Below, piece by piece: positions 21,935-35,112 of a stretch of DNA of 64,000 nt. Each line of letters opens with the position of its first letter. Position 1 is the first letter of the stretch. The translations under genes were made by a program, and so were the position numbers. Source of the DNA: Flaveria trinervia (taxonomy: Eukaryota > Streptophyta > Magnoliopsida > Asterales > Asteraceae); NCBI GenBank assembly GCA_025506515.1, contig CM046453.1:34855851-34919850 (forward strand). The letters run 5' to 3'. The notes under the pieces were generated by a model that ran no database searches, was not told where the DNA came from, and saw only the letters and a list, made by a program, of their open reading frames with translations.

Positions 21935-22704
21935 CACGTCTACACAAGTGTAGATATATATCATATTCTTAGATTTTGTGTGAGTATGTTGTTCCTCACA
22001 AGTATTACCTTATATTTATCATGTAGATGCAAGCCAATATGAAAAGAACAATTATTTAAAAACACACTTTTAAATTTTAATGTTTTAGAAGAACTTCACA
22101 GCCTAAAATATGTAAAATAGTGTAAACATGACTCATAAAATAGAACTCACTCAAATAACATACTAAACAATCACGCAATCTAGTCAACCTTAAGATGCAC
22201 CCTCCCTAACAAAACCACCTACTTGTCTAGTGTTATAGTGTTAATCATAGAAGGTTCTCATTAAAGAACATTAACTCAACTCATTTCTTGAATTAAGTTC
22301 TATCCCTTAGTTAAATGCTAGCCTAACACAACCTATGAGTATATTTATCCAACTATAGGGGAACCAAATTCATTCCCATATGGTTATATTATCATATCAT
22401 ATGGACATTATAACCTTCTATCTTATTCAAGGTGTTTATCCTAGTTGTTGTGGGAGTTTATACCCCAATTATTCCCTAGATATGTAGTTTGTGCCCTGGA
22501 AATATCTTTATCGCCTACCCTCAGGTCCTTGACTAGATCTTCTCCTAGTCTAGGATACGGTGGTAAACATATATCTAACTAGTCACCAATCCTCTACTAG
22601 GAAAAACCTTGTCACACACATATAACATATGAAGGCGAGTTAGAACACCCATGTTAGAGAGATGAAGTATATAGAGTTTTGAGCAAGGCAATTAGGTAAT
22701 ACTA
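21935..22704. other. Unclassified non-coding stretch
   Basis: A/T-rich DNA, the right-hand continuation of the D target. No ORF or conserved motif was recognised; it may be an old LTR. At about 22705 it meets G-type 3'-ORF sequence. Confidence 0.5.
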
Positions 22705-24254
22705 TTGGTCAACCAGATGTTGAGACAAACCCTAAGATTAGCTTCGAAGGGAAAACCTTGACTGAAGGCCCTGACTGAAGGCCCAGTGGTAGAGCTTGAG
22801 AGCCCTATTACACCTACAACTACTTCAGCAATCCATTCTCTTAGTGAAGCACCTACTGGCAAAGGTGTATCACAACGTCTCTCTAGTCAGAGCTTGGAGG
22901 CTACACCAAGCAATGATGGCCAAAGCTCTCTCCATCCTGAGCCACAAAGGTCTGTGAGTGACAAAGGGAAAACGAAAATGACTCTTGAGTAGATTGAGGA
23001 GGAGGAGAGATAGAGGAAGAGGAAGCTAAGGGGAGAAAGTTCCTCTTGCTCTACAGTATTCATGGAAGCTGCAATCAGGGCTACCCCCAGACGAAACACT
23101 CAAGATGATGAGTTGAGGGCAGTCAAGATTACTTACTTGCAAACCAGGAACTATGTCATTGATGAGATTATATCTCTCCCCTTAGAGGATCTTAATGAAC
23201 TGGCTGACATGGAATTGTCAAGAGATGGGAAGGAAGCAAAGGATGCAAAGTTACTTCTCTATATAAAAAACGAGAGGTGACAAAAGAGATTATACAAGCA
23301 TGTTCCCACTCTCTCCCCAGTTCAAGAAAGTCCTACACAAGAGGTTGTGGCTCCACAAGAACCTCAGGTAGACAAAGAGACTAACAGGATCAATATAATC
23401 AACTATGTGAGTGCCACAGGCCTATACCAGGCATCTGCACTTCTTCCCTTGTCCTTTGAGTACATAGAGTTTGAGTATCTCAAACAGCTTGAGCTTGAAG
23501 TACTTAAAGAACATAAGGTAACAAAAAGGCAATTGAGGGAAGATGCTGCAAGATCAAGGGCCATCATTCAAAAGAGCATGAAAAAGTCTGCTAACAAACA
23601 AAGAATGATGAGCTTCTTGAAGATGTATGGATTCTCCGGATGGAGACTTGGCCCTATATCTCTATCTACTATGGATGAGCAGATTAGGGTGATCAAGCAG
23701 AAGATCAAAAGAGGAGAACTTGTTAACTTACACTCCCCACCAAGTCATGTCCCTCAAGAAGTGGAGGTTAAGGTTGAACCTTTTGAGACAACACAACCTA
23801 GACCTCCTATTGAGCCTTAACAAACTTCATCTTTTGATACACTGCTGGGTCAAACAAGGTGTTGCAGACCAGTCTTCGCAGTTAAAGTCATCAAAAAGGA
23901 GGAAGAGAATGCCTTCTAGACCAAAGTCAAAGAAGAAGAAGAAGTCTAAACCATCCACCTCCATACCTTAGGGTGAGTCAGATCAACCTGAGGAAGTGCA
24001 TGAAGAGGCAGCCCAATCAACTCCAATTCAAGTGACTCCTCTTGCTTTTGAGAGACCCATCTTATCCTGGACCTTCACAACTAATACATAAAGATGGCAT
24101 GTGATTAGGATCAAGGTGGTGAAAATGTCTACACATGGAACGACTTATTCAACCTACCTTTGCATAATCTCTTTGAGATGAGAAGATACTATGAAAGTCT
24201 GAGTGATCCTGACCATCTAATGAAGAAGGGTCTAGTCATCATCATGATGAGGAC
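22705..24254 (+). pseudogene. Third-ORF remnant G (copia, upstream of LTR)
   Basis: Not a gag or pol product. This is the accessory ORF that lies between pol and the 3' LTR in this copia family. It has a Ser/Gln/Pro-rich start (22786-22992). A helical Lys/Glu-rich body follows (23062-23820), containing RMMSFLKMYGFSGWRLGP and STMDEQIRVIKQK. Then comes a basic stretch (about 23880-23960, KSSKRRKRMPSRPKSKKKKK). A last WTFTTNT...WHVI piece runs to about 24240. Stops at 22990 and 23278 and a frameshift near 23820 break it. Copies H and J keep the same core. The function is unknown to me. Confidence 0.75.
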
Positions 24255-25114
24255 TGTTAACTAATGAAGATCTTCAAATGTTTTGGTAGCATCAACCTAT
24301 AGGAGTTTGTAAGGATTCCAACAAGTCTGATGCAGTCAAAATATTCAAAGCATCCAAAGTCTCTCTACATGCATGCACTGAAGTATTGAAGTAGAAATGC
24401 TTTGGAAGTTTTACACCTCTCACAAGAAATATTTTAAGTGTAAAATCTTCCGAAGCAAAGGCCAATATCTTCTGAAGCCAAATATGAAATCTTCTGAAGC
24501 TTCAAAGACAAAGTCTTCCGAAGCCAAGATTATGAAGACCGATTTCTTCTAAAGACTTTTATGTACATGCTATTATCTAATGTACTTTTCCATAAAGCTG
24601 GACCACCTTTCTGCTACAACTCTATTTGACTCACCAACTTACACAAGTTGGTGAAAAGGTCCATGCCTTTTGAAAGCTATACATTGAGGTCTTGAGTCTG
24701 AGCTTTCTACTTTATGTACTTTATCTTTTTTGTAATATGTTAGGATGTGAGCTATGGCATGTCATAGTCACAAGTCAAAAGGCAGTCTGTCTTTTGACTC
24801 TACATTTGATTTTGTTGCCAGTCTTATGTATCCAGTGGGCTTTCAAAGTATGGCCGGCTGTAGTATGTAGTATATGTATCTCAAGTACTTTTAACTTTTC
24901 ATTATGCTTTGTAACACTTTGTAATAGAACATGAGAATACTGCATTCTTGAAAACTAAAATACTTGTGTTGCTATCTTATTTTGTCTCCCATTTACTTTT
25001 GTTCTTAGTATCTTTTATAATAGTTAACCAGTTCCCTGTTTGATCTGTTAAGTGTTCTAAAGAACTCTCCTTAGTTGTGTTGTAAAGTTCATCACCCCTT
25101 CTAAAGGACCTGCA
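24255..25114 (+). repeat. LTR joining remnant G and element H
   Basis: TGTTAACTAA...GGACCTGCA, about 860 bp. It carries several (C/T)TTC(C/T)GAAGC near-palindromes (about 24450-24560). A primer site lies 2 bases downstream, so it is H's 5' LTR. Third-ORF sequence lies directly upstream, as expected for a 3' LTR of G. The low boundary is inferred from the TG start and is less certain than the high one. Confidence 0.78.
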
Positions 25115-25116
25115 TT

Positions 25117-25129
25117 TGGTATCAGAGCC
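25117..25129 (+). other. Primer-binding site, element H
   Basis: TGGTATCAGAGCC, a perfect 13-nt initiator-Met tRNA primer site immediately after the LTR end at 25114. Confidence 0.93.
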
Positions 25130-25198
25130 AGAAAAGCTCTTGATATAAGATTTCACCATCTTAAGATCCCTCATACACACAAACACTTAACAACTCAA

Positions 25199-27862
25199 AT
25201 GGCAGCTATCACCAATGTTGATATGGAAACTGGAACTATGACAAAGTCTCCACTAATCACTCCTAAAGACTTTGATACTTGGTGTCAAAGAATGGAAGGC
25301 TTTATCAAGTCTCAACACTCTAGGATGTGAGACTCTGTTGTTGAAGAACCTTATATACCAAGCACCTCATCTGCTACTAGTGGTGGTGTGATTTCAAAGA
25401 TTGTGGCTGATTTCTTTGACGAAGACAGAAGAGAATAAAGGACTGATCAAAAAGCCATGACAACCCTTCAAACTGATCTTCTAAACTCCATCTACAGAGG
25501 CTTATGTATGAGGGTTCAACTGAAGCCAAGGAGAATAAGAAGGATCTCCTCAAGAAATAGTTTGAAAACTTCACCTTTAAAGTAGGTGATACCATGACTC
25601 AATAATACTTCAGTATGTTTAGATTGTGGATACTCTAATGGATGTTGGAGTAACTCTTGAGAATAGAGACATTGTGAGGAAGTTTAAGTCCTTTCTTCCT
25701 AGACAATAGACACATTACTATGTTGTTATTAAGAGGACTAAGAAACTTAAGACTCTTACTTTGACTGAGTCGTATGGTATTTTTACTAGATACCAGATGG
25801 AGATGAACATGCAAAACTCTTCTGGTAACTCTAACAATCAAATGAGTTCAACCTTCATGTGACTGAAAGGGATAGCATAGAACCTCAACATCATCTCATA
25901 TGCTACCCTGACAACTCATAAAAGGTTCCATTCATCATCTTCCCAAAGACTCCAAGAGAACGCTACGCTCAAGAAAGTCCCTTCCAAGAGACAAGTTCTT
26001 CTCATGCTTTTGTCATTGCTGATGAATCCATAGGAAACTTTCTTTTCACCCTTGAAGACTTGGATTGTATCCATCCAAATGATCTAAAGTATATGGAGAT
26101 AGTTCAGCAGATGGCTCTTCTCACTAATAGAGCCAAGAAGTTCAACAAAAGGACAGGGAGGAAGTTTCCTAGCAATGTAGCCAGTGGAAAGTTTGGGCTA
26201 GATAAAAGCAAGGTAGAGTGTTACAATTATAACTAGATGGGACACTTTGCTAGAGAGTGCAAGGCACAAAGAGCAAATGGTGGCCAAACTCAAGCCAAAC
26301 CAAACTACACTGAGAGAGCTCCCCTAGAATGAGAAGCCATAGTGGCAAGTTGCAATTGTTGTTGAAAAAGGAGGCTTTGACCGGAGCTTTCTGGTCGAAA
26401 ATGCATCTCCGAATCAAGCACTCATGGCTGACCACGATGAAGCCAAGGTATTGGAACATCTTTTCACTCCTGAATGTATTGCTAAAGTTAATAGATATAG
26501 GTCCTACAACTTAGAGATGAGATCTGATCTTGAGTCCTTGAATATCTTAAAATCTGATTTCAAAAAGGCTAAAAATGATTATAAGTTAAAATTAGAGGAT
26601 TTAGAGAAAACTATTTTAGTTCTTAAATATGAGCACGCAAATTATAGGACTCAGATCAAGGATCTCATAACCAAGTTGACTGAATGCCAGGCTAAGCTTG
26701 TGATAAGCAAAGCTAGGGAAGAAAAATGTGTTCTTGAAGATAAGACCTTCAAGAACATGATATACTCATCCTTGCATGCAAAAGTGTGTTATCAAAATAA
26801 GTAGGGACTGAGATCTTATGAGATAGCTCCTCCACGCACAGTCTTGTCTGTAAGATCTCCTAGGTGTGGAACTTGTGAAGATGAGCTTCCCCTCATAGAC
26901 CCTTTCACTGAAAAGGATGAAAAGGAGTTGATGAAGAATGGCTATGAGAGGAGTGAAGAAGAGCATTCTAAGAAGGGTCATCATCCCTCTGAGGAGAGTA
27001 AAGTTTTTGAGATGACCAAGTCCAAGAGAAAGAACTTGATCAGAAAGAGCAAAAGAAAGGCAAAGAAAGCTCAAGAGATCAAGGCCACCTTCAGCTCTGC
27101 ATAGAAACAAGTCTTTGTTTCTACAAGATTTGAAGTGGTTAAAGCTGAGGACACAAACTTGAACTCCAACAACAAGAGTTCTAATTCATGTCCAATTCAT
27201 CCCATCATCAAGAAGAAGGTTGATAACTTATGCATCACTGCTGTACAACATGAATCATCAAGCTCTGAAGGTAGTTCTAACCCTCTAAGAATCCACATCA
27301 TCTAAGAAGATGAAGACGGAGAGTGAAAGTGATCAAGTTCAGCCTTGTTCACAAAAGAAGACTTCTAGAAGGAAGAAAATGGATTGTGTTATGTGTGGGA
27401 GTACCTCTCACCTTGCTAAGGATTGTATCAACAATCCAAAGAGTACTCTCCACATTACAAAGAAAGACACTTCTAAGAGTCTGGAGAAGAAGAAGAAAGA
27501 TTGGATGGAAAATCTCGTTCCTTCGAAAGCTCCAAAATGAAGAAAAAGAAAAGTGGAAACTTGCCTTCAGAAGAAACTTTGGAATCGAAAGAAAGGAATA
27601 CTTCCCAAGTACTGAAGCCTGCTACAATGAAAGCAAGATCTTCCAAAGGCCCAATCATCAAAACTTCCGAAGTATTGAAGATGAAGTCTAAGCTTCCAAA
27701 GGTGGTGTGGAAGTCAAAGAATGACCAAGTGGCTGAAACTTCTTCAACAATTTCAGAAAATGATCCCTCCAGCATGACTATAGGATCAATTACTGTTGCA
27801 TTGTCTTTAACTTCTTTTGATGAGCCCAAGACCAATGAGGCTTGGGTTTCCAAATGTAACTA
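25199..27862 (+). pseudogene. gag: Gag, copia element H
   Basis: The start at 25199 (MAAITNVDME) is 70 bp after the primer site. The N-terminus has the FDTWCQRMEGFIKSQ motif. Many stops break 25320-25860. The ALLTNRAKKFNKRTGRKF stretch precedes a knuckle near 26215 that reads CYNYN-stop-MGHFAREC. A long coiled coil (26424-26804) follows. A second knuckle, CVMCGSTSHLAKDC, lies at about 27385-27425. The Lys/Ser-rich tail ends EAWVSKCN before the protease. Confidence 0.85.
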
Positions 27863-28257
27863 ACCATCTCTTTTGTGCAGGAACAGCTCAAGAGAAACAA
27901 AAATGTATGGATCATTGATAGTGGTTGTCCAAGCACATGACATGCAATAGGTCACTACTCTAAAAGTTTGAAAAAATTGATGGAGGACCAGTTGCTTTTG
28001 GAGGAGATGCTGGAGGTTACATTACAGGAGGTCAAGGTCATAAATGGTAAGCTCAATATTTAAAAGGTAAATTTTGTCAAGGAGGTTGGGTACAATCTTC
28101 TGAGTGTATCCTAATTTGTAATCAGAGTCATAACATGCTCTTTACTGAGCATGGGTGCAATCTTCTCAAGCTCGAGGTGGTCATTACTTATGAGCATATC
28201 CTGCTTAGAGCCCCCAAGAGAGGGAACATGTACAAGATGGATTCGCAAGAAACATCT
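27863..28257 (+). pseudogene. pol: Protease and pre-integrase start, element H
   Basis: The catalytic stretch reads WIIDSGCPST with HMTCN one stop or frame away (about 27905-27945), so D-S-G is intact. GGYITG- and LLRAPREGNMYKMDS-like sequence follows, which is the start of the pre-integrase region. Element I interrupts it at 28257/28258; the continuation is at 40335. Confidence 0.82.
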
Positions 28258-29141
28258 TGACAGGATCAGCGATCACAAGTTTGATGTATTAGGATTCAAA
28301 GCAGCGGAATACGAACAAGAATTAGACAAATTGTGGCAAGCAATCGATACTTGTATGCATTAAGAGCGCATACGGTTATAGGGAGAGAATGTTTGTTTCT
28401 GATTTCAAGGAATGTTTATAGATATAGAATATTTCTAATCAAATCATTCAAAAACATTCATTCATTCATCCATTCTCTCCAATATTACAATAGGTTGTCA
28501 CTCCTTATATAGAGTGCAACAATCACTGCTGTTATCACGGAAAGTGACAACTGGCAGATCTAATACAAAAATAACTAACTCTTAACAAACTACTGAAATG
28601 TTCACAACTACTGAGAACATATCAGAGTGTTAAGTACAAAATATAAAACTACTGAAATTACAACGACTGAAGAACAAGCTCTTCAGTCGTTTTACAAAAC
28701 TACTGAAACATAAAACTACTGAAACTAGAAATATAAAACTACTGATATCACAACTACTGAAGAAGTACTCTTCAGCAGTTGTGACAAACTACTGAGGCTT
28801 CAGGACTTGATCTTCAGACTTTGACCTTCAGGTGTTTTATCAGCTGATGACTTCAGTAGATATCATCAGCTGATGTCTTCAGTCTTTGTCTTCAGACTTT
28901 GTACATCAGTTGTTGATCTTCAGCACTTGTAAACTCTTCAGCTGTTGTACTTCAGTACTTTGGTCTTTCAGCTTCAGCACTTGTGTTCTTCAGCTGTTGT
29001 ACTTCAGCACTTTAGTTCTTCAGCTGTTGAAGTCTTCAGCACTTGATCTTCAGCTGTTGAAGTATTCAGCACTTGTCAAACTGCTGATGAGGCTTTCAGC
29101 AGTTGTTGTGATACCATGTGGGAGTTAGAGGTTTTCTGATC
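28258..29141 (-). repeat. Inverted LTR at the left end of element I
   Basis: The reverse complement of 39448-40329, with fewer than about ten differences by eye in 884 bp. The outer end is the exact U5 terminus next to the TSD. The inner end stops 28 bases short of the U3 terminus, at a GATC (29138-29141), and is joined directly to gag coding sequence. Confidence 0.95.
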
Positions 29142-31794
29142 AAATGGTTCCGAAGAGGAGGGAGCAATACTCAGATGAGGATAAGAAGTTGCTTGAAATT
29201 GATGCAAAAGCCCATGGAATTCTGGCCATGGCACTGCCAAATGAAATCTATTCTGGGCTAATGCATCATGAAACTGCCCATGACCTCTGGAATGCCTTGA
29301 AAGAACAATTTGGAGGAACAGATGAGGTCTTGGCAAATAATAGAGAAATTCTTGCCCAACAATATGAGACATTCTCTCATAGAAAGGGTGAGACACTGAC
29401 TCAACAATATGAGCGGTTCTCTTGTTTGATCTCTGAACTAAAAATGGTCAAACTTGAGTACACAAATATTCAGATGAATAACAGATTTCTCTAATCACTG
29501 CCTGAGAGATGGGACACATATACTATTGTCCTACGCTCCAGTGCAAGTTTGGACAAACTATCTCTCACCCAACTCCATGGGAAACTGCTCACTTTTGAGA
29601 GACAGATAGAACAGAAGAGAAAGTTGTCTTCATCTGGAAAGCTCACTGAAGACTTTGTACCAGGCAACACTGCCTTGGTGGGTCATGAGTCAGAATATGC
29701 TTCATCTGAATGCCAGTATGATGAGCATATTAATTTCTCTTCAAGCACTTCTGATTCTGCATTTGTGAGTATTGATGGTCAGTTTACTGGGTGTAATAAT
29801 GACAATTTATGCTTCATTATGGATGATCTCAAGGGGATTGCTGATGATGACTTAGAAGAGATGGATATTTTGAGCCAAATGGCCCTGATAAATATCAGAT
29901 CTCAGAAGTTCTATAAAAGAACTGGAAGAAAATTCACAGGACACTCTGGCAAAACCAAAGTTGGTTTTGACAAGAGCAAGTTAAGGTGTCACAAATGCCA
30001 AAGGCTTGGACACTTTGCAAGAGAGTGTAGATCAACTGGATCTAACTCCACTGCACCCTTTGTGACTTTTCCTGGCAATAGTCAACAACACAGAGGACAA
30101 CATCCTGTCACCTCTAGTCATCATCCTCAACAACAATCTCCGGCATATTTTGTTCCTCATGGTCAAATGCCATATCCGTACCCTTGTTATTACATGCCAC
30201 AGTCAAATCAAGTTCAAGTTCCTATGGCACCACAACCTCATGCACTACCAGAACCTCAGCCATCCCAATGTCATCAACAACCTCAACCTCAACAACACGC
30301 TTCTTCACCCCAGGAGTTGTTGACTGGAGCAGTTTACCAGATGACATGTCTGGTCATGACCAACTGTTCTCAGGTGCTGGTCAACATGGTGGTGATAGTT
30401 CTTTTGGGAATCTAGCTCTTATGGCTTTGGAGTCTGCTGATACTTCACTTTCTAATGCCTCTACACCTCAGGTATCACAGGTATCCTCTGAGGCAAAAGC
30501 CAAATTATGTTCTGAACCATGCATAGCAGCATTTGCTTCCATTAGAGAAGCAAATGTAGCTCTAATTAATAAGAACATTGAGCTAGAACAAATAATTTCC
30601 AAAAACAAAGCTGAGTTGAGTCTGTGCTTAAAGATAAAAATGATGAGATTTATAAACTGAATTGCCAAATAATTGATGATAAGGCTAGAGAAGAATTACT
30701 TCTTGAGAAGTACAAAGATCTCAAAGAAACCCTTGCAGTTACCCAGGTCGAGTGTGATAGATGGGTACAATCATGCAAAGGTTTTGAAATGCTTCTTAGT
30801 AAGCAATCTGCTTCAAATGTGAAGTTTGGAATTGGTTACAATCACACTGCTCCACCTACAGATTTTACCCCAAGAGCAGAGGTAGAATCTGATGGTGAGA
30901 GTGATAACCAATCCATCACATCATGTGATCTACCTTCTGATACAGCACAATCAGAAGTAGAAGTCAGCATCAAGCCCTCTTTGATCTTATCAGCTGATGT
31001 TGATGGTTCAAATGCTGACATTCACATGATTAATGAGTTGATCAACTCAGGAGTAATCCTAAAGGTCCTGAAAAGACTAGAGAGCAAGATCTAACACCTA
31101 AAGTTCAAACTTCAACTGTTGTCAGTACTGAAGAGAAGAAAAACTGACAGTAGAAAGAGTTTGAAGACACTAAAGAGGCAGTCAAGAAAGCAAACAATGC
31201 TTCCAAAGCATTGAAGAACAAGTCTTCAGTTGCTTCACCCTCTTTAGTTGATGATCAACCTAAGATGAAGAAGAAACCATGTGAAGTATGTGGTTGTTCA
31301 ATCATCTTACAGATGATTGTTGGTACAAAAGAGGTTCCAAACTCAACAAAAAGAAGAAATTAAAGAGAAAATGGTAAAAATGAAAACTGAGTTTGAGATC
31401 ACATTTGTATCAGCAACATCAAATCCTGTAACCCTTAAGTCCTCAAAGAAATCCAAAAAGGAAGGGGTTAAACAGATGACAGCTGAGAGTGCTCCGAAGA
31501 AGAAGGTGCAACATAGGAACTTATCAAACTCCACTGGCAATGTGTCTGATGAGCTGAAAGCTTTATCACAAATCAGACACAGCTGGTAATGATGGTTCAA
31601 CATCTGTTGGGTAGAGTTAACCAACTAGACACTCCTATGTTGAAACCACAGAAAAGGAGGTCCAAGCCAAAGGACTCCTCTTCTACACCATCTTCTTCCT
31701 CTCAGGCTGTTGTCTCAAATAAACCTGTTAGTTTACCATCTATTGATGAGACCAGGCCCAAAACCAAAAAGGTTTGGGTCTCTAAAACTAACTG
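29142..31794 (+). pseudogene. gag: Gag, copia element I (N-terminus missing)
   Basis: Reading begins abruptly in the capsid-like domain (KRREQYSDEDKKLLEIDAKA), without the usual N-terminal ~100 or more residues. A stop at 29492 lies where the sister reading suggests Gln before SLPERWD. The first knuckle, CHKCQRLGHFAREC, is intact (about 29992-30030). A Gln/Pro/His-rich linker follows, then a coiled coil (30550-30790). A second knuckle near 31270-31320 (CEVCG...) is cut by a 1-base deletion. The tail ends KVWVSKTN. At least five frame changes occur. Confidence 0.87.
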
Positions 31795-33320
31795 ATTGTT
31801 TATTATTGCAGGGTTCTTCAACATGCCAAAGTAGCATCTGGTATGTAGATAGTGGGGGATCTATGCACATGACTGGGAACAGCTCTCTTCTTCATGACTA
31901 CTCTCAAGGAAAGAAGGGATTTGTCTCTTTTGGCAATGATGCTAGGGGTTACATCATCGGTAAGGGCTTTGTCTCCAATGGAGAAATCAAATTTGATGAT
32001 GTTAATCATGTGGAAAATCTCAATTACAATCTCTGAGTGTCAGTCAAATGTGTGATAAAGGCCATGTTGCCCTTTTCACCAGTCAAAACTGTAGGATTCT
32101 GTCATCCAAAGTTTTGCACTTGATTGACAAGGTGTTGGATGATCACACTCTCCTGAAAGCCAACAGGACAGGAAGAGTGTATGCCTTAGATCTTTCTAAG
32201 AAGATAGATCTCAAAGGCAATCCTTGCCTATTTTCCAAAGCCTCTTCTCAAGAATCTAAACTGTGGCACAGAGGCTTGGTCATGTTAATCTCAAAAACAT
32301 GAATCAGCTTACCCACAATAGTTTAGTCAGAGGCTTACCAATAAAGGAGTTCCACTGTGATGAAACCTGCACTGCGTGTTTAAAAAGAAAACAGCACAAA
32401 GTCTCATTCCTCCTATTGAAGTGCCTAAGTCCACTGCCTGCTTGCAATTACTGCATATGGATCTATTTGGTCCTGTGAGAGTAATGAGCATGGCAAAGAA
32501 GAAATATTGTCTGGTAATTGTGGATGATTACTCCAGATTTGTATGGACTTTCTTTCTACATTCAAAGGATGAGGCTGCTCAGAAGATTATTCACTTTGTG
32601 TTGTATATTGAGAAGCAGTATTCCCTTCCAGTCAAGTGTATTAGGAGTGACAATGGAAATGAATTCAGAAATAATACACTTGATGAATTCTATCTTTCAA
32701 AGGGAATCAAAAGGCAGTTCAGCATTCCAAGGACTCCAGAACAAAATGGAGTAGTGGAGAGAAAGAACAGGACCCTCATTGAAGCTGCAAGGTCCATGCT
32801 GGCTGACTCAGGTTTGCCACTGACCTTTTGGGCTGAAGCTGTCAACACAGCTTGCTATGTGCAAAATAGAGTTTTAGTAAATCAGAGGTTGATGAAGACT
32901 CCATATGAAGTTCTCCATCATTTGGCTCCTCTGATTTCATTTTTCAAAGCATTTGGGTGTCCCTGTTTATTCTCAACACAAAGGATCAACTCCAAAAATT
33001 TGATCCTAAGGTGGATGCAGGGTATTTGTTGGGTATCATCTACTTGCAAGGCATACAGAGTATTCAACTGCAGATCAAAGATGGTTGAAGAAACTCTACA
33101 TGTTAAGTTCAATGAATCTCCAAAGGACAAGATTCCACAAAGCCCTGTGGAGTTATTTGATTTGGACATACTGCAATATGTTCCTCATCAAAACCTGTTG
33201 TTGCTCCTGTCAACAGTTCACCACCTGGTGGTACTGCTGATGATAATGATGATTGCAGTACTCACCTCTTCAGGTTTAGTGATCAGCTGCCTGATTCAGC
33301 TAGACCTGATGTTCCTGTAG
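31795..33320 (+). pseudogene. pol: Protease and integrase, copia element I
   Basis: The protease keeps WYVDSGGSMHMTG (D-S-G intact, normally D-S-G-C). The pre-integrase domain ends in CTACLKRKQHK, with its His pair near 32265 (LGHVNLKNMNQL). The integrase core has HMDLFGPV, CIRSDNGNEF and GVVERKNRTL, so the D, D and E residues are all present. A frameshift at about 32375 and others after 32930 break the chain. It is the best preserved integrase among the Sirevirus-like copies here. Confidence 0.9.
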
Positions 33321-35112
33321 CTCCAGTAGCACCATCCACAACAAATGCTGATGAGATCTCTTCGAATTCAACTTCCTTTGAATTACCATCCACTGATTGG
33401 TTCAAGGAAATGATTCACCATCACCATCTGTTACTGCTGAGCCTGCTACAAACACTTGCACAGATCTCATTGTGTATCAAGATCTGAAGAATCACCCTAT
33501 GTCTCAAATCATTGGTGATATCACTGCTGGTGTATCAACAAGAAGTCAATTGTCAAATTTCTGCTTCTATGCTCTCTTCATCAGTCAGCAAGAGCCAAAG
33601 AATTATCACATTGCTTTAAAGGACAATGGATGGGTTGATGCCATGCAGCTTGAGCTTCTTCAGTTCAAGAAACAGCAAGTGTGGGAACTGGTTCCTCTAC
33701 CTCCAGGTAAGTGTGCAATAGGCACTAAATGGGTGTTTAGGAACAAAACTGATGAAAATGGGCTTATGTTAAGAACAAGGCCAGACTGGTTGTTTAGGGG
33801 TTTGCACAAGAAGAAGGTATCGATATGATGAAACCTTTGCCCCTGTAGCCAGACTGGAAGCAATTCGATTGTTTTTAGCTTATGCTGCTTATCAAAACCT
33901 TAAAGTTTTTCAAATGGATGTCAAAAGTGCATTTTTGTATGGAAAAATTAAAGAAGAAGTTTATGTATGTCAACCTCCGGGCTTTGAGGACAATAAACAT
34001 CCTAATTGGGTGTATAAGCTTGATAAGGCTCTTTATGGGTTAAAACAAGCTCCTAGAGCCTGGTATGAGACATTATCAAACTTTCTTCTAGAAAAATATT
34101 TCACTAGAGGCTCCATAGATAAGACTTTATTCATTAAGAAAGCTGGGCAGCATAATCTACTTGTTCAAATTTATGTAGATGATATCATTTTTGCATCCTC
34201 TGATCCAAAGTTGTGTGATGCCTTTACAAAGTTGATGCAACAGAGTTTGAAATGAGTGCCATGGGAGAGTTACAATTCTTTCTGGGGTTGCAAATCAAAC
34301 AAAAGGCTGATGGAATTTTCATTCATCAGTCCAAATATACAAAAGATCTTTTGCAAAAGTTTGATTTACAAAACTGTAAGCCTTGTTCTACCCCATGTGC
34401 AGCACCACACAACTGGATATAGATCAGAAAGGTAAAGTGGTTGATGAAACACTTTACAGATGTATGATTGGGTCCTTGATGTATAACAGCTTCTAGACCA
34501 GATATTATGTTTGCTACATGTGTTTGTGCTAGATTTCAGGCTGCACCTAAAGAGTCTCATCTGATTGCAGTCAAGAGGATCTTTAGATATCTGCAAGGCA
34601 CTCCATCTCTAGGTTTATGGTATTCTACTGGACATTCTGGTAAATTAGTTGCTTTTTCTGACAGTGACTATGCAGGGTGTAAGTTGACCAGGAAATCAAC
34701 TTCTGGTGGATGTCAATTCCTAGGCAACTGCTTGATTTCTTGGCAGAGCAAGAAACAGACCTCAGTTGCTACATCAACTGCTGAAGCAGAGTACATTGCT
34801 GCTGCAAGTTGTACATCTCAGGTACTCTGGCTTCAAAACCAACTTTTGGATTATGGCATTACAGAGACTAAGACTCCATTGTTAATGGATAGTGCTTCAG
34901 CTCTTTGCATTGTCAAAAATCCAGTCCAGCACTCTAGGACCAAACATATAGAGATCAGACATCATTTTATAAGGGATTGTTTTGAAAAAGGTCTGATTGA
35001 TCCTAAGTTTGTGCCTAGTGCTGATGAGCTTGCAGACATTTTTACTAAGCCTTTGGATAGTTCAACTTTCCAAAACCTGGCGTTAAGGCTTGGTATGCTG
35101 CAGCTAGAATAA
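33321..35112 (+). pseudogene. pol: Reverse transcriptase and RNase H, copia element I
   Basis: RT begins near 33620 with GWVDAMQLELLQFKK and IGTKWVFRNKTDENG. One frameshift near 33790 and one near 34250 separate three open blocks. QMDVKSAFLYG, LYGLKQAPRAWYE and an intact catalytic YVDD (about 34175) are present. RNase H (34507-35112) is open with FSDSDYAGC, STAEAEYIAAAS and DSASAL, and ends with the conserved DIFTKPLD. It is close to intact. Confidence 0.9.

Noticed and set aside
23720..23971. Separate basic protein gene
   Set aside because: It is the frameshifted continuation of the G third ORF; the same Lys/Arg-rich tail occurs in H in frame with the core.
28258..29141. Large terminal inverted repeats of a DNA transposon (with 39448-40329)
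   Set aside because: The repeat has LTR features (TG start, polypurine tract beside it, TATA box), encloses gag-pol and has a 5-bp TSD as copia integrase makes. An LTR in reverse orientation explains it better.
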